Shown: positions 7,338 to 14,154, counted from the first letter of the stretch. The stretch: DNA of 25,000 nt from Symbiodinium natans (GCA_905221605.1 CAJNDS010000036.1:822690-847689), one strand, 5' to 3'. Notes: generated by a model from the letters alone, not told the origin. Translations and numbers: made by a program.

Positions 7338-7545
7338 ACCCAAAAAGCCCTGAACCCTAAACCCTAAACCCTAAACCCTAAACCCTAAACCCTAAACCCT
7401 AAACCCTAAACCCTAAACCCTAAACCCTAAACCCTAAACCCGAAACCCTAAACCCTAAACCCGAAACCCTAAACCCTAAACCCTAGACCCCACACCCTAA
7501 CACCCGGACACCCTAACACTGCAAACCCTAAACCCTTAAGCCCAG
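7338..7545 (+). repeat. CCCTAAA array
   Basis: A long C-rich array, near perfect up to 7440, then with CCCGAAA and CCTAACA variants. Confidence 0.92.
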
Positions 7546-7602
7546 ACTACCCTAAACCCAACATCCAGAACCCTGAATCCTTAAAAGCACCAAACGTTTA
7601 AG

Positions 7603-7652
7603 GCCCCAATCTTCGAGATCCCGAAGCGCTGAAAAGCCTGAAAACCCTGAAG
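7603..7652 (+). CDS. Array-bracketed exon, unknown protein
   Basis: The best frame reads NLRDPEALKSLKTLK, helix-like. Acceptor gtttaag ends at 7602; donor AAG|GTTCAGGG at 7653 is a variant repeat unit. C-rich array left, G-rich array right. A second frame is also open (Ser-Arg-rich). Confidence 0.48.
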
Positions 7653-7654
7653 GT

Positions 7655-7740
7655 TCAGGGTTTAGGATTTCGGGTTCAGAGTTTAGGGTTTAGGGTTCGG
7701 GGGTTTAGGGTCTAGGGTTTAGGGTTTAGGGTTCGGGGCT
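7655..7740 (+). repeat. TTTAGGG array, degenerate
   Basis: G-rich units with TTCAGGG, TTCGGGG and TCTAGGG variants. Confidence 0.82.
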
Positions 7741-7802
7741 TACGTAGGACTTAGGCTCAGGACTTCGTGTTCAGGCTTCAGGGCTCGGGGCTTATAAGTT
7801 GA

Positions 7803-7902
7803 CGTGGAGGTTCATGGGTAGTTACAAGTAGGGCTATCCTACATAAGCTTATAAGCAAAGGTACTTTTGGCTGTTTTTAGAACCACCCATGAACTTCCAA
7901 GA
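7803..7902. mobile_element. MITE-like element, family A copy 4
   Basis: Terminal inverted repeats are clear: ggaggttcatgggtagtt at the left and accacccatgaacttcca at the right. Inner cttataagc and related text are shared loosely with other copies. Confidence 0.7.
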
Positions 7903-7923
7903 AGGCTTCACTTCATTCCGCAG

Positions 7924-7959
7924 GCATTTCTCAATGCACCAGGCGCCAAGGACTCCTAG
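7924..7959 (+). CDS. Possible terminal exon
   Basis: After a good acceptor (ttccgcag, ends 7923) the frame reads AFLNAPGAKDS and then TAG at 7957. If real, this ends a + strand gene. No polyadenylation signal can be claimed. It lies 20 bases after a family A element. Confidence 0.36.
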   Translation, partial: AFLNAPGAKDS

Positions 7960-8228
7960 GACACAGAGTAGGGCCCTTGTTCCCTTTGTTTCGGAGTGAG
8001 GCGTTAGGTTCCTGTGCAAGACTTTTTATGAGCAACAGAGGGTCGGTTGATGTCCGACTCTGGGACCCAAGCACATACTATCGAGGTACATGGACGCCTT
8101 AGGCCACGCCTTCACCACCCACCCCCCTCTCCCCCCAAAAAACAGCTCCAAAGCCCTTCGAACCCCCCCCCCCCCCCCAAAAAAAAAAGGAGCCTGAACC
8201 CTGAGTCCAACCAAATTTCAGAGTAACC
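7960..8228 (+). other. Unique sequence with a poly-C/poly-A run
   Basis: No telomere-like units. A run of about 18 C followed by about 10 A lies at 8163-8190. It could be a 3' flank if the exon at 7924 is terminal. Confidence 0.4.
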
Positions 8229-8232
8229 TTGG

Positions 8233-8320
8233 GGTTAGGTTGGGGTTTAGGGTTTAGGGTTTAGGGTTTAGGGTTTAGGGTTTAGGGTTGAGGGTTTAGG
8301 GTTTAGGGTTTAGGGTTTCG
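8233..8320 (+). repeat. TTTAGGG array
   Basis: About twelve G-rich units, near perfect, with one TTGAGGG. Confidence 0.92.
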
Positions 8321-8342
8321 GGATCCGAAGTCCATAAACCAG

Positions 8343-8409
8343 CAGACGGTGTGGTGGAAGGCCCGGCGATCCCTTCACATCATCCACTCGCAGCTGGAGA
8401 AGGCCGGAA
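8343..8409 (+). CDS. Exon with reversed array flanks, unknown protein
   Basis: The frame reads QTVWWKARRSLHIIHSQLEK and is strongly protein-like. Acceptor aaaccag ends at 8342 and donor GTATCG is at 8410. TTTAGGG lies upstream and CCCTAAA downstream, the reverse of the usual order, so in a folded transcript it would lie in a loop rather than between two stems. Confidence 0.55.
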
Positions 8410-8442
8410 GTATCGGGTTTGGGGTTCAACCCAAAACCCTAA

Positions 8443-8542
8443 ACCCTAAACCCTAAACCCTAAACCCTAAACCCTAAACCCTAAACCCTAAACCCTAAAC
8501 CCTAAACCCTAAACCCTAAACCCTAAACCCTAAACCCTAACC
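8443..8542 (+). repeat. CCCTAAA array
   Basis: About fourteen perfect C-rich units. Confidence 0.93.
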
Positions 8543-8628
8543 CTTTTTGTGCGTAGGGGTTCGCAGGTGAGCAATGACCGCAACTGGCTATGAAGATAGG
8601 TGTCCGAAGGCTCAAGAGCAGATTCATG

Positions 8629-8692
8629 AACCCTAAACCCCAAACCCCAAACCCCAAACCCTAAACCCTAAACCCTAAACCCTAAACTTTAA
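8629..8692 (+). repeat. CCCTAAA/CCCCAAA array
   Basis: About nine C-rich units, CCCCAAA at the left and CCCTAAA at the right. Confidence 0.88.
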
Positions 8693-8704
8693 ACCGGACT
8701 GCAG

Positions 8705-8743
8705 AACCCTTGAAGCCCACAGAAGCGGAGGTCGGGTCTCAAG
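8705..8743 (+). CDS. Short exon candidate
   Basis: Acceptor gactgcag (ends 8704) and donor AAG|GTGTCA at 8744. One frame reads LKPTEAEVGSQ; a second frame is also open. C-rich array upstream, family B element downstream. Confidence 0.42.
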
Positions 8744-8766
8744 GTGTCACGCGTGAACCCTAAACC

Positions 8767-8868
8767 TTGGGATGTTCCCCCTTCTACGAACAGCCCTTGC
8801 TAGGGATGACAGTACCCCCCGATTGGAATCCTGATTAAGGACTGCTAGCATCAGGGGGAACATCCCAA
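8767..8868. mobile_element. MITE-like element, family B copy 1
   Basis: Terminal inverted repeats ttgggatgttccccc and gggggaacatcccaa are exact over 15 bases. Inner arms with acagcccttg and aaggactgct also pair. Confidence 0.8.
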
Positions 8869-8869
8869 C

Positions 8870-8912
8870 CCTAAACCCTAAACCCTAAACCCTAAACCCC
8901 AAACCCCAAACC
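8870..8912 (+). repeat. CCCTAAA array
   Basis: Six C-rich units directly after the family B element. Confidence 0.88.
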
Positions 8913-8942
8913 CAAATTTGATCTTTTGTGCTTAAGTTCCAG

Positions 8943-8971
8943 GATGATGCGGAGTTTTTACTCAGAACTTA
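8943..8971 (+). CDS. Short exon candidate
   Basis: Acceptor aagttccag and donor GTAACT enclose a frame reading DDAEFLLRT. Array flanks are CCCTAAA left and TTTAGGG right, the usual arrangement. Too short for further assignment. Confidence 0.35.
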
Positions 8972-8991
8972 GTAACTAGTAGTGGAGCTAC

Positions 8992-9070
8992 GGGTTTAGG
9001 GTTTCGGGTTTAGGGTTTAGGGCCAGGGGTTTTGGGGTTTAGGGGTTTTAGGTTTAGGTTTAGGGTTCAG
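8992..9070 (+). repeat. TTTAGGG array, degenerate
   Basis: G-rich units with TTTCGGG and TTTGGGG variants. Confidence 0.82.
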
Positions 9071-9297
9071 GGGGTCTCTAAACTAAGGTCCCCTTTTGGG
9101 TCCCCGCGCCGAAAGGGACACTAACTTTTAGAGAACTACCCATATAAGGACGAAAGTACGCATGATTTGCATATTAGATTTGGGTCTTGTCTCCTCTTGA
9201 TCTTCTATGCTCCTGTTAGTGCGGGCTTCTTGGGAATTTTGTTGTACCTTACGGTGCTTGCAGCATGCCAGCCCGAGTTCCCACACCCCAAGCCCCA
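9071..9297 (+). other. Unique intronic sequence
   Basis: Contains a small possible fold-back (tctctaaac at 9075 and gtttagaga-like text near 9130). No exon supported. Confidence 0.38.
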
Positions 9298-9598
9298 AAC
9301 CCTAAAGCCTGAGGGCCCCAAACCCTAAACCCTAAACCCTAAACCCTAAACCCTAAACCCTAAACCCCAAACCCTAAACCCTAAACCCTAAACCCTAAAC
9401 CCTAAACCCTAAACCCTAAACCCTAAACCCTAAACCTAAACCCTAAATTTCTAAAACCCTAACCCCTAAACCCTAAACCCCAAACCCTAAACCCTAAACC
9501 CTAAACTTAAACCCTAAATTTCTAAAACCCTAACCCCTAAACCCTAAACCCTAAACCCTAAACCCCAAACCCTAAACCCTAAACCCTAGACCCTAAAC
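9298..9598 (+). repeat. Long CCCTAAA array with an internal duplication
   Basis: About 300 bp of C-rich units. A variant block (ccctaaatttctaaaaccct) appears twice, 71 bp apart (aaattt at 9445 and 9516), showing that a multi-unit segment was copied as a whole. Confidence 0.92.
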
Positions 9599-9605
9599 TC
9601 GCAAG

Positions 9606-9695
9606 GCTTTGGAGATCCCAGAGGCTCCCAAGGAGCCATCCCTTATCACGCCTTCGGTGGGGGCAAAGCCTGAGGACACGCGCCCACTCTTGGAG
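9606..9695 (+). CDS. Array-bracketed exon, unknown protein
   Basis: Exactly 30 codons, starting in frame after tcgcaag and ending GAG|GTTTAGGG. The frame includes ALEIPEAPKEPSLITPSVGA, Pro/Glu-rich and likely a linker. C-rich array left and G-rich array right. Among the best exons here. Confidence 0.68.
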
Positions 9696-9821
9696 GTTTA
9701 GGGTACTTATTAATTAATAGGGGTTAGGGTTTTAGAGTTTAGGGTTTAGGGTTTAGGGTTGAGGGTTGAGGGTTCAGGGTTCAGGGTTTAGGGTTCAGGG
9801 TTTAGGGTTTAGGGTTTAGGG
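9696..9821 (+). repeat. TTTAGGG array
   Basis: G-rich units starting at the donor, interrupted by ttattaattaata at about 9707, with TTGAGGG and TTCAGGG variants. Confidence 0.88.
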
Positions 9822-9909
9822 TTACTTACCAATTATAGCTGTACTTCTAACGCACTGATAAGTACAGTTAGAAGTGCAGTTAGAATTGGTTCATAAATTC
9901 CATGAACCT
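9822..9909. mobile_element. MITE-like element, family A copy 5 (diverged)
   Basis: Inverted arms ttaccaattatagctgtacttctaac versus gttagaagtgcagttagaattggt; the right end catgaacctcc matches the family terminus. Confidence 0.6.
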
Positions 9910-9929
9910 CCGCTCCTCTCTCGCGGCAG

Positions 9930-9953
9930 AGGCTTCGAGCTTAGGGGGCTTAA
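9930..9953 (+). CDS. Possible micro-exon
   Basis: 24 bases between ctcgcggcag and a GTGTGATC donor. One frame reads GFELRGL. Splice signals are good, but length prevents testing. Confidence 0.28.
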
Positions 9954-9959
9954 GTGTGA

Positions 9960-10084
9960 TCCCTAAACCCTAAACTCTAACCCTAAACCCCAAAACCCAA
10001 ACCCCAAACCCCAAACTCCTAGACCCATATCCCCGAACCCTGAACCCTAAAATCCTAAGCCCCGAACCCTAAACCCTGAACCCT
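9960..10084 (+). repeat. CCCTAAA/CCCCAAA array, degenerate
   Basis: C-rich units with CCCCAAA and CCTGAAC variants. Confidence 0.75.
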
Positions 10085-10155
10085 TGATTGCTGCCCGTCG
10101 CTGAGTTAGGAGGTTTGCGGTTTTAGGGGTTCAGTGTCTCCCAGAGGCTCGTATA

Positions 10156-10252
10156 CTTGAAGGTTCATGGGTAGCTAAGTAGGGTTACAAATACCCTAAA
10201 TACGCTGCTAGCCAGTTATAGTTACCCAGTTAGAACTACCCCTGCACTTCCA
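10156..10252. mobile_element. MITE-like element, family A copy 6
   Basis: Left end cttgaaggttcatgggtagc is a family terminus; the right arm has gttacccagttagaactacccc. Core text gccagttatag is shared. Confidence 0.68.
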
Positions 10253-10375
10253 CATATCCCTTAGTTCGGCGCATCCTTAAACTGCACATTGGAATCCCCA
10301 ATTTCAGTTTCTGGAATGGTAGAGGGATTAGGGGTTGAGGGTCTAGGGGTATTGGGGTTCTGTGGGTTTTGGGGT

Positions 10376-10506
10376 TTGGGGTTTAGGGTTTCTAAACCCT
10401 AAACAATAAACCCTAAACCCTAAACCCTAAACCCTAAACCCTAAACCCTAAACCTAAACCCTAAACCCTAAACCCTACTTGGGATGTGGGTTTAGGGTTT
10501 AGGGCT
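10376..10506 (+). repeat. TTTAGGG, CCCTAAA, TTTAGGG arrays in series
   Basis: Two G-rich units at 10376-10391 meet a C-rich array (10394-10478) head on at gggtttctaaaccc, followed by G-rich units at 10489-10506. The first junction is a perfect hairpin tip. Confidence 0.88.
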
Positions 10507-10518
10507 AGCCCCCCATAG

Positions 10519-10596
10519 GTTGCGCTCGCAAGCTTCCCAGGACCCGGTGGCCAAGGAAGCGCCAGAGGTTGACGTTGAGGCGGAGGCCTCCTGGAA
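10519..10596 (+). CDS. Exon, acidic segment, unknown protein
   Basis: The frame includes DPVAKEAPEVDVEAEASW, acidic and Ala/Glu-rich. Acceptor cccatag ends at 10518 (or cttcccag at 10540); donor TGGAA|GTACCC at 10597. A family C element starts four bases after the donor. Confidence 0.6.
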
Positions 10597-10599
10597 GTA

Positions 10600-10799
10600 C
10601 CCAGATCTTCCAAAACCCCAAACCCAAACCCTAGAGCCTAAACCCTAAACCCTAAACCCTAAACCCCAAACCCCAAACCCCAAACCCCAAACCCTAAACC
10701 CTAAACCCCTTAGTTAAGGAATACACCCTAATTTATACTGAGGATCCTCTTTATGAGTTAGGGTTTATTCCTTAAGTAAGGGGTTTTGGAAGATCTGGG
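10600..10799. mobile_element. MITE-like element, family C copy 1, split by a telomere-like array
   Basis: Termini cccagatcttccaaaacccc and ggggttttggaagatctggg are perfect 20-base inverted repeats. Inner arms agttaaggaataca/attccttaagt also pair. A C-rich array (about 10615-10708) lies between the left terminus and its inner arm. Confidence 0.82.
10615..10708 (+). repeat. CCCTAAA/CCCCAAA array inside a MITE-like element
   Basis: C-rich units placed where the related copy at 18916 has only aaaacccctta. The array may have grown from that short repeat-like seed, or have been inserted there. Confidence 0.85.
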
Positions 10800-10900
10800 C
10801 ATCTTTACCATGTGAATCCGAGAATGGTGAAGGGTGTAAACCCTAAACCTTAGACCCTAAGCCCTCAAACCCGTTCAGGCTTTTTAAGGGCCCAGGCCTA

Positions 10901-10935
10901 GGGTTTAGGGGTTTAGGGTTTGGGGTTTAGGGACG
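10901..10935 (+). repeat. TTTAGGG array, short
   Basis: Four to five G-rich units. The 24-base piece before it (10879-10902, after gttcag) has the position of a micro-exon but cannot be tested. Confidence 0.75.
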
Positions 10936-11024
10936 GGCCCAAAAGTTTTTTTCCACCCAAGCCCCGAACAGCTCAAGTCCTACGTAAACCTGCAAACCTG
11001 CAACCTAAGCCCGTAACGACGCCA

Positions 11025-11138
11025 AGCCCTAAACCCTAACCCCTCACCCCTAAACCCTCAACCCTAACCCCTTAACCCTAAACCTGGGCCCTAAACCCTA
11101 ACCCCTAAACCTGAAGCCCTAAACCCCAAACCCTGAAA
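11025..11138 (+). repeat. CCCTAAA array, degenerate
   Basis: C-rich units with CCCCTAA, CCCTCAA and CCCCAAA variants. Confidence 0.78.
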
Positions 11139-11140
11139 AT

Positions 11141-11197
11141 GACGTCGACATATTGAACCATCACGCGGCTATACCCAGCTTCCGCATTCCCTACTAA
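11141..11197 (+). CDS. Possible terminal exon or exon fragment
   Basis: The frame reads DVDILNHHAAIPSFRIPY and then TAA at 11195. Alternatively a shorter exon runs from after atacccag (11179) to GTAGGT (11204) in another frame. No AG lies close upstream of 11141, so the longer reading lacks a clear acceptor. Confidence 0.33.
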   Translation, partial: DVDILNHHAAIPSFRIPY

Positions 11198-11273
11198 GAG
11201 CCGGTAGGTTATTTAAGAGTAGGGCTTCTGGTTTGGGGTTTAAGGTTTAGGGTTTAGTTTAGGGTTGAGGGCT

Positions 11274-11381
11274 ACTTGAAGTCTCATGGGCTATAAGTAC
11301 TTACTCTAAATAAGGCTCTAACCTGTTGTAGTCGTTGCCCTACTCATAGCTCCACTTGTGGCTACCTGTGAATCGCCCAAG
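11274..11381. mobile_element. MITE-like element, family A copy 7
   Basis: Left cttgaagtctcatgggct; core ataaggctctaacctgttgtagt; right arm ccctactcatagctcc and ctacctgtgaatcgcccaag. Confidence 0.6.
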
Positions 11382-11383
11382 AA

Positions 11384-11466
11384 ACCCTAAACCCTAAACC
11401 CTAAACCCTAAACCCTAACCCCTAAACCCTAAACCCTAAACCCCAAACCCTAAACCCTAAACCCTA
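11384..11466 (+). repeat. CCCTAAA array
   Basis: About twelve C-rich units. The last unit is ccctaag, which forms the acceptor of the next exon. Confidence 0.92.
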
Positions 11467-11468
11467 AG

Positions 11469-11544
11469 TTCGCCAAGCAGCAGGTTGGTGACAGCTGCGC
11501 CCCGGAAGTCTTGTTCGCAGGGAAGCCGCAGGACCCCCCGGCAG
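11469..11544 (+). CDS. Array-bracketed exon, unknown protein
   Basis: The frame includes FAKQQVGDSCAPEVLFAGK. The acceptor is the last repeat unit (CCCTAAG|TTCGCC), and the donor is GCAG|GTTTTAGAGG at 11545. A clear example of a splice acceptor that is a one-base variant of the CCCTAAA repeat. No family is recognised. Confidence 0.68.
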
Positions 11545-11578
11545 GTTTTAGAGGGCCTTGAGGGCTTTCGGGGTTTAT

Positions 11579-11790
11579 ATAGGGTTTAGGGTTTAGGATT
11601 TAGGGTTTAGGGTTTAGGACTGAGGGTGGAGGGTGTTTAGGGTTTAGGGTTATGTTTAGGGTTTAGGATTTAGGGTTTAGGGTTTAGGGTTTAGGACTGA
11701 GGGTGGAGGGTGTTTAGGGTTTAGGGTTTAGGGTTTAGGGTTTAGGGTTTAGGACTGAGGGTGGAGGGTTTAGGGGTTGTGGGTTGAGGG
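11579..11790 (+). repeat. TTTAGGG array with a higher-order repeat
   Basis: G-rich units carry three copies of aggactgagggtggaggg, starting at 11616, 11693 and 11751, separated by runs of TTTAGGG. Larger segments have been duplicated inside the array. Confidence 0.9.
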
Positions 11791-11984
11791 GTTTAGGGTT
11801 CAAAGCTTCGCTTGTAGTGTCTAGGGCCTTGAGGCTGTTAAGGCCCTCAACTTTAGGGGTCAAACTTTAGGGGTTAAAACTTTAGGGTGAAACTTTAGGG
11901 GTTTCGAGGCTTCTCGTTTTTGGTGTTCAGGGGCCGTGAGGGGTTCAGGATTCAGCGGTGTTCAGGCTCAGCGTTTGGTGTTTA

Positions 11985-12072
11985 GGCTTTACGGCTTACG
12001 GCTTGAAACGCCTCCCTAGAAAGCTCCGGTTAAAGCACGGTGAGCTGAATCCAGTTTTGGCAGGAGCACTGC
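11985..12072 (+). CDS. Candidate exon, basic segment
   Basis: The frame includes LPRKLRLKHGELNPVLAG, basic then hydrophobic, ending near AAGAAT|GTGTTT. It stays in frame with the next exon, joined by Pro/Lys-rich read-through of repeat units (12083-12120). Left edge not fixed. Confidence 0.38.
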
Positions 12073-12131
12073 CCTTCAAGAATGTGTTTAAACCCAAAAC
12101 CCCAAAACCCCCAAACCCTCCCCTGGCGGAG

Positions 12132-12278
12132 GACACCGTGGACGTGCAGAAGCTGGCTGACACGGGCATTGAAGGCACCCCAGAGATCACCTATCAGCCA
12201 GGCACCTATGCGACCCAGCCCGAGGTCACGGCTGGACCCACCCTTCTCGCGGCCACGTGGTGTCACTCTTTGAGCAAG
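12132..12278 (+). CDS. Exon, unknown protein
   Basis: Exactly 49 codons from after ggcggag to AAG|GTTTTG. Includes VQKLADTGIEGTPEITYQPG and TYATQPEVTAG, a well-mixed, folded-domain-like composition with GC-rich third positions. It opens the coding-dense block 12.1-13.1 kb, which has no telomere-like arrays. Family not recognised. Confidence 0.62.
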
Positions 12279-12328
12279 GTTTTGTGTTCTATTTTTTGGA
12301 CCCTAAGCGCCCACCCCTTGTGGAGTAG

Positions 12329-12912
12329 AAGAGTCTCTGACCGCCAAGGCTCGGGAGGCCCAGCGCCAGACCTGCCAGTTCATGAACCCAGTTCCCGAGC
12401 CGCGGTTCATGAGCCCGGTGCAGCGCCGCGTGAGCCAGCCTCTCCTCTTCTCGCCTTCTTTGCAGACCACGCGGAGCCTCCTCCTTCCCCCAGCTTCCGC
12501 GTTGGCGCGCTCGGTCACCTGTCCAGTCCGGCACACCCCAATGCACATGAACACCACCCGCGGCCACAGCCCCTTGCACATCCACACCACTCGTGGGCAT
12601 AGCATCGTGGCGCCCCGCTTCATCTCCAAAGGCAATGACCCACGGCCCTGCTGTGAGCCCATCACCCGAGCGGCCTCGCCGCCACCGCCCTTGGCGACCC
12701 GGGCGGCCTCCCCGCCCTTGATGCCCCGGTGCTCCCCGCCCAGCGACCTTCGTGAGCTGCGCGATGTATCCATGAACCCCAATGCCCCTGCGTGGAAGTG
12801 GCAGACCTCTGCCTCTCCCACCTCAGCCTCTCCCACTTCTCCCGCCTGCTGGCCCCGGCCGGCAGCACAAGGCTGCCGGCCCTGCTGGGTGCTCACGAGA
12901 AGCACCTCCTGA
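12329..12912 (+). CDS. Long open exon, Pro/Arg/Ser-rich protein of unknown function
   Basis: The longest open frame here, nearly 200 codons, after acceptor gtggagtag (ends 12328). It begins ESLTAKAREAQRQTCQF and is then low-complexity with internal duplications: two HTTRGHS-type repeats near 12550 and 12588, two TRAASPP repeats near 12664 and 12706, and SASPT twice. A 36-base piece at about 12432-12467 (starts gtgagc, ends ttctttgcag) looks like a tiny in-frame intron. Past about 12780 a second frame looks more coding, so the true right edge is probably earlier than 12912. The minus-strand open frame across here is judged to be a shadow. Confidence 0.5.
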
Positions 12913-12931
12913 AGGGAGCAGGGCGGAGAAG
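12784..12931 (+). CDS. Alternative-frame exon, Leu-rich
   Basis: Another frame carries VADLCLSHLSLSHFSRLL and TRLPALLGAHEKHLLKGAG, Leu-rich and helix-like, ending at a good donor AGAAG|GTCTCACC (12932). It overlaps the tail of the previous exon, where that frame is Pro/Ser-rich. An intron or frame change near 12740-12790 would reconcile them. The left edge is uncertain; a TGA lies upstream in this frame near 12751. Confidence 0.5.
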
Positions 12932-12996
12932 GTCTCACCCCCCCCCCACAACCCAAAATCCTTCAATTTCAGCCCTTTGCGCTTGCTTTAACATAG

Positions 12997-13130
12997 CTGA
13001 GGACCGACCGAACACAGGCCGTTCAAGAGCCCGACAAGAAAAGATCGAGAAGAGATATGCGGCCCGTCTCCGAAAGCAAGAAGACAATTTATATGGCAGA
13101 AGCCATTCACAAGCTAGCCTCTCTGTTAAA
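12997..13130 (+). CDS. Exon, basic helical segment
   Basis: Acceptor ctttaacatag (ends 12996) and donor AAA|GTTAGT (13131). Includes ARQEKIEKRYAARLRKQEDN, highly charged and helix/coiled-coil-like. Third positions are less GC-rich than in neighbouring exons. Together with 12784-12931 and 12132-12278 it probably belongs to one gene. Confidence 0.58.
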
Positions 13131-13286
13131 GTTAGTTAGGCACACGAGTTGAACTTTTCCCGGCCGTCGGACGGGCTTCTGATACTTCAGACGATCTCCT
13201 ACGGCTTTTTTCTTGCTTCTCTGCTTGCGCACAGGCTTGAGTCTGCTAGGCTCGTCTAAACCCTAGACTGTTTACCTTATACCCAG
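13131..13286 (+). other. Intron, ordinary unique sequence
   Basis: Pyrimidine-rich, with no arrays and no exon seen; ends in acccag. Confidence 0.4.
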
Positions 13287-13320
13287 GCATGGACTCTGGC
13301 GGGCTCGGCTGTGGATAAGG
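13287..13320 (+). CDS. Short exon candidate
   Basis: Between atacccag and GTTTCAGG, with the frame AWTLAGSAVDK. G-rich repeat units follow directly. Confidence 0.42.
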
Positions 13321-13325
13321 GTTTC

Positions 13326-13385
13326 AGGTTTAGGGCTTTGGGTTTAAGGTCTATGGTTTAGGGTTTGGGGTTTGGGGTTTAGGCC
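13326..13385 (+). repeat. TTTAGGG array, degenerate
   Basis: G-rich units with TTTGGGG and TTTAAGG variants. Confidence 0.78.
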
Positions 13386-13410
13386 TTAGGGCGCCAGATT
13401 TAAGCCGCAG

Positions 13411-13526
13411 AGGTGGACTGGAAGCGTTGGGGCCCTCTTGCAGCTTCATCTGGAGAGCTCGAAGCTTTGGGCAGCCCCATTGCACGCACCCAATTTTCAC
13501 AGGAGCCCTCACCCTCCAAACTCTGA
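13411..13526 (+). CDS. Possible terminal exon, unknown protein
   Basis: Acceptor aagccgcag (ends 13410). The frame includes VDWKRWGPLAASSGELEALG and ends TFSQ-like text then TGA at 13524. A protein-like composition with an in-frame stop suggests the 3' end of a gene, possibly the one covering 12.1-13.1 kb. Array flanks are reversed (G-rich left, C-rich right). Confidence 0.52.
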
Positions 13527-13717
13527 ACGGCCCATAGCTCCAAATCTTATAAACCCGATAACCCCAGTAAGTCCTAGAAAGCCTGTACACCCGAATAAGG
13601 CCCTTCTTCCCTTTCTACGAAGCCCATAAACCCGAATGAGCCCTCTAAACCAAAAGAAGCCCGGATAACCCTCCAATGAACCTTGATTGGCCTATAAACC
13701 CTCGTGGACCCTTCGTA
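13527..13717 (+). other. Degenerate C-rich stretch
   Basis: Many decayed units such as ataaaccc and ccgaataagccc, possibly an old CCCTAAA array. No exon. Confidence 0.45.
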
Positions 13718-13762
13718 AACCCCAAACCCTAAACCCCAAACCCCAAACCCTAAACCCTATAA
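13718..13762 (+). repeat. CCCTAAA/CCCCAAA array
   Basis: Six C-rich units left of the exon at 13810. Confidence 0.85.
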
Positions 13763-13809
13763 ACCTGAAAGACGAGCCAATTTTCAGGGCAGGGGGGAGG
13801 GGGGAGCAG

Positions 13810-13884
13810 CAGACCCAGCCTCGGGCCACTTGCCTGCCATGTCGTGCGACTTGGGCAGGTTGACGTCCGCGCCGGAGCCTGAGG
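13810..13884 (+). CDS. Array-bracketed exon, unknown protein
   Basis: The frame includes DPASGHLPAMSCDLGRL and ends at GAGG|GTTCAGC. Acceptor ggggagcag. A poly-G-rich run (gggggagggggga) lies just before it. Two frames are open; the one given has the better composition. Confidence 0.5.
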
Positions 13885-13904
13885 GTTCAGCTTCGGGTTG
13901 ACAG

Positions 13905-13984
13905 GGGTTAGGGTTTAGGTTTAGGGTTCAGGGTTTAGGGTTTAGGGTTTGGGGTTTAGGGTTTGGGGGTTTATAGGGTTTAGG
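13905..13984 (+). repeat. TTTAGGG array
   Basis: About ten G-rich units, ending at a family B element. Confidence 0.88.
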
Positions 13985-14064
13985 TTGGGATGTTACGCTT
14001 TGTACTAACAGAAGATGAGGGTACTGAGATCCCCTCCCTGCTAGTATAAGGGGGAACATCCCAA
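13985..14064. mobile_element. MITE-like element, family B copy 2
   Basis: Left ttgggatgttacgctttgta and right aagggggaacatcccaa; inner actaacag pairs with ctagtat-type text. Somewhat shorter than copy 1. Confidence 0.7.
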
Positions 14065-14065
14065 G

Positions 14066-14154
14066 GTTTAGGGGCTTAGGGGTTTAGGGTTTAGGGTTTT
14101 TGTTGGTTTGGGGTTTAGGTCTTTTTGGGTTTGGGGTTTATGTTTTGGGCTTAT
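14066..14154 (+). repeat. TTTAGGG array, degenerate
   Basis: G-rich units and TTTGGGG/TTTTTGG variants between a family B and a family A element. Confidence 0.72.

Noticed and set aside
10308-10318. Micro-exon after aatttcag ending before GTAGAG
   Set aside because: About 10 bases; splice-like ends at this length occur by chance.
10879-10902. Micro-exon between gttcag and GTTTAGGG
   Set aside because: 24 bases with two open frames; nothing beyond position supports it, so it is mentioned only with the following array.
12289-12956. Minus-strand open frames of over 100 and over 200 codons
   Set aside because: They mirror the GC-rich + strand exons; composition is Gly/Arg/Trp-rich without domain texture, whereas + strand pieces have splice signals at their edges.
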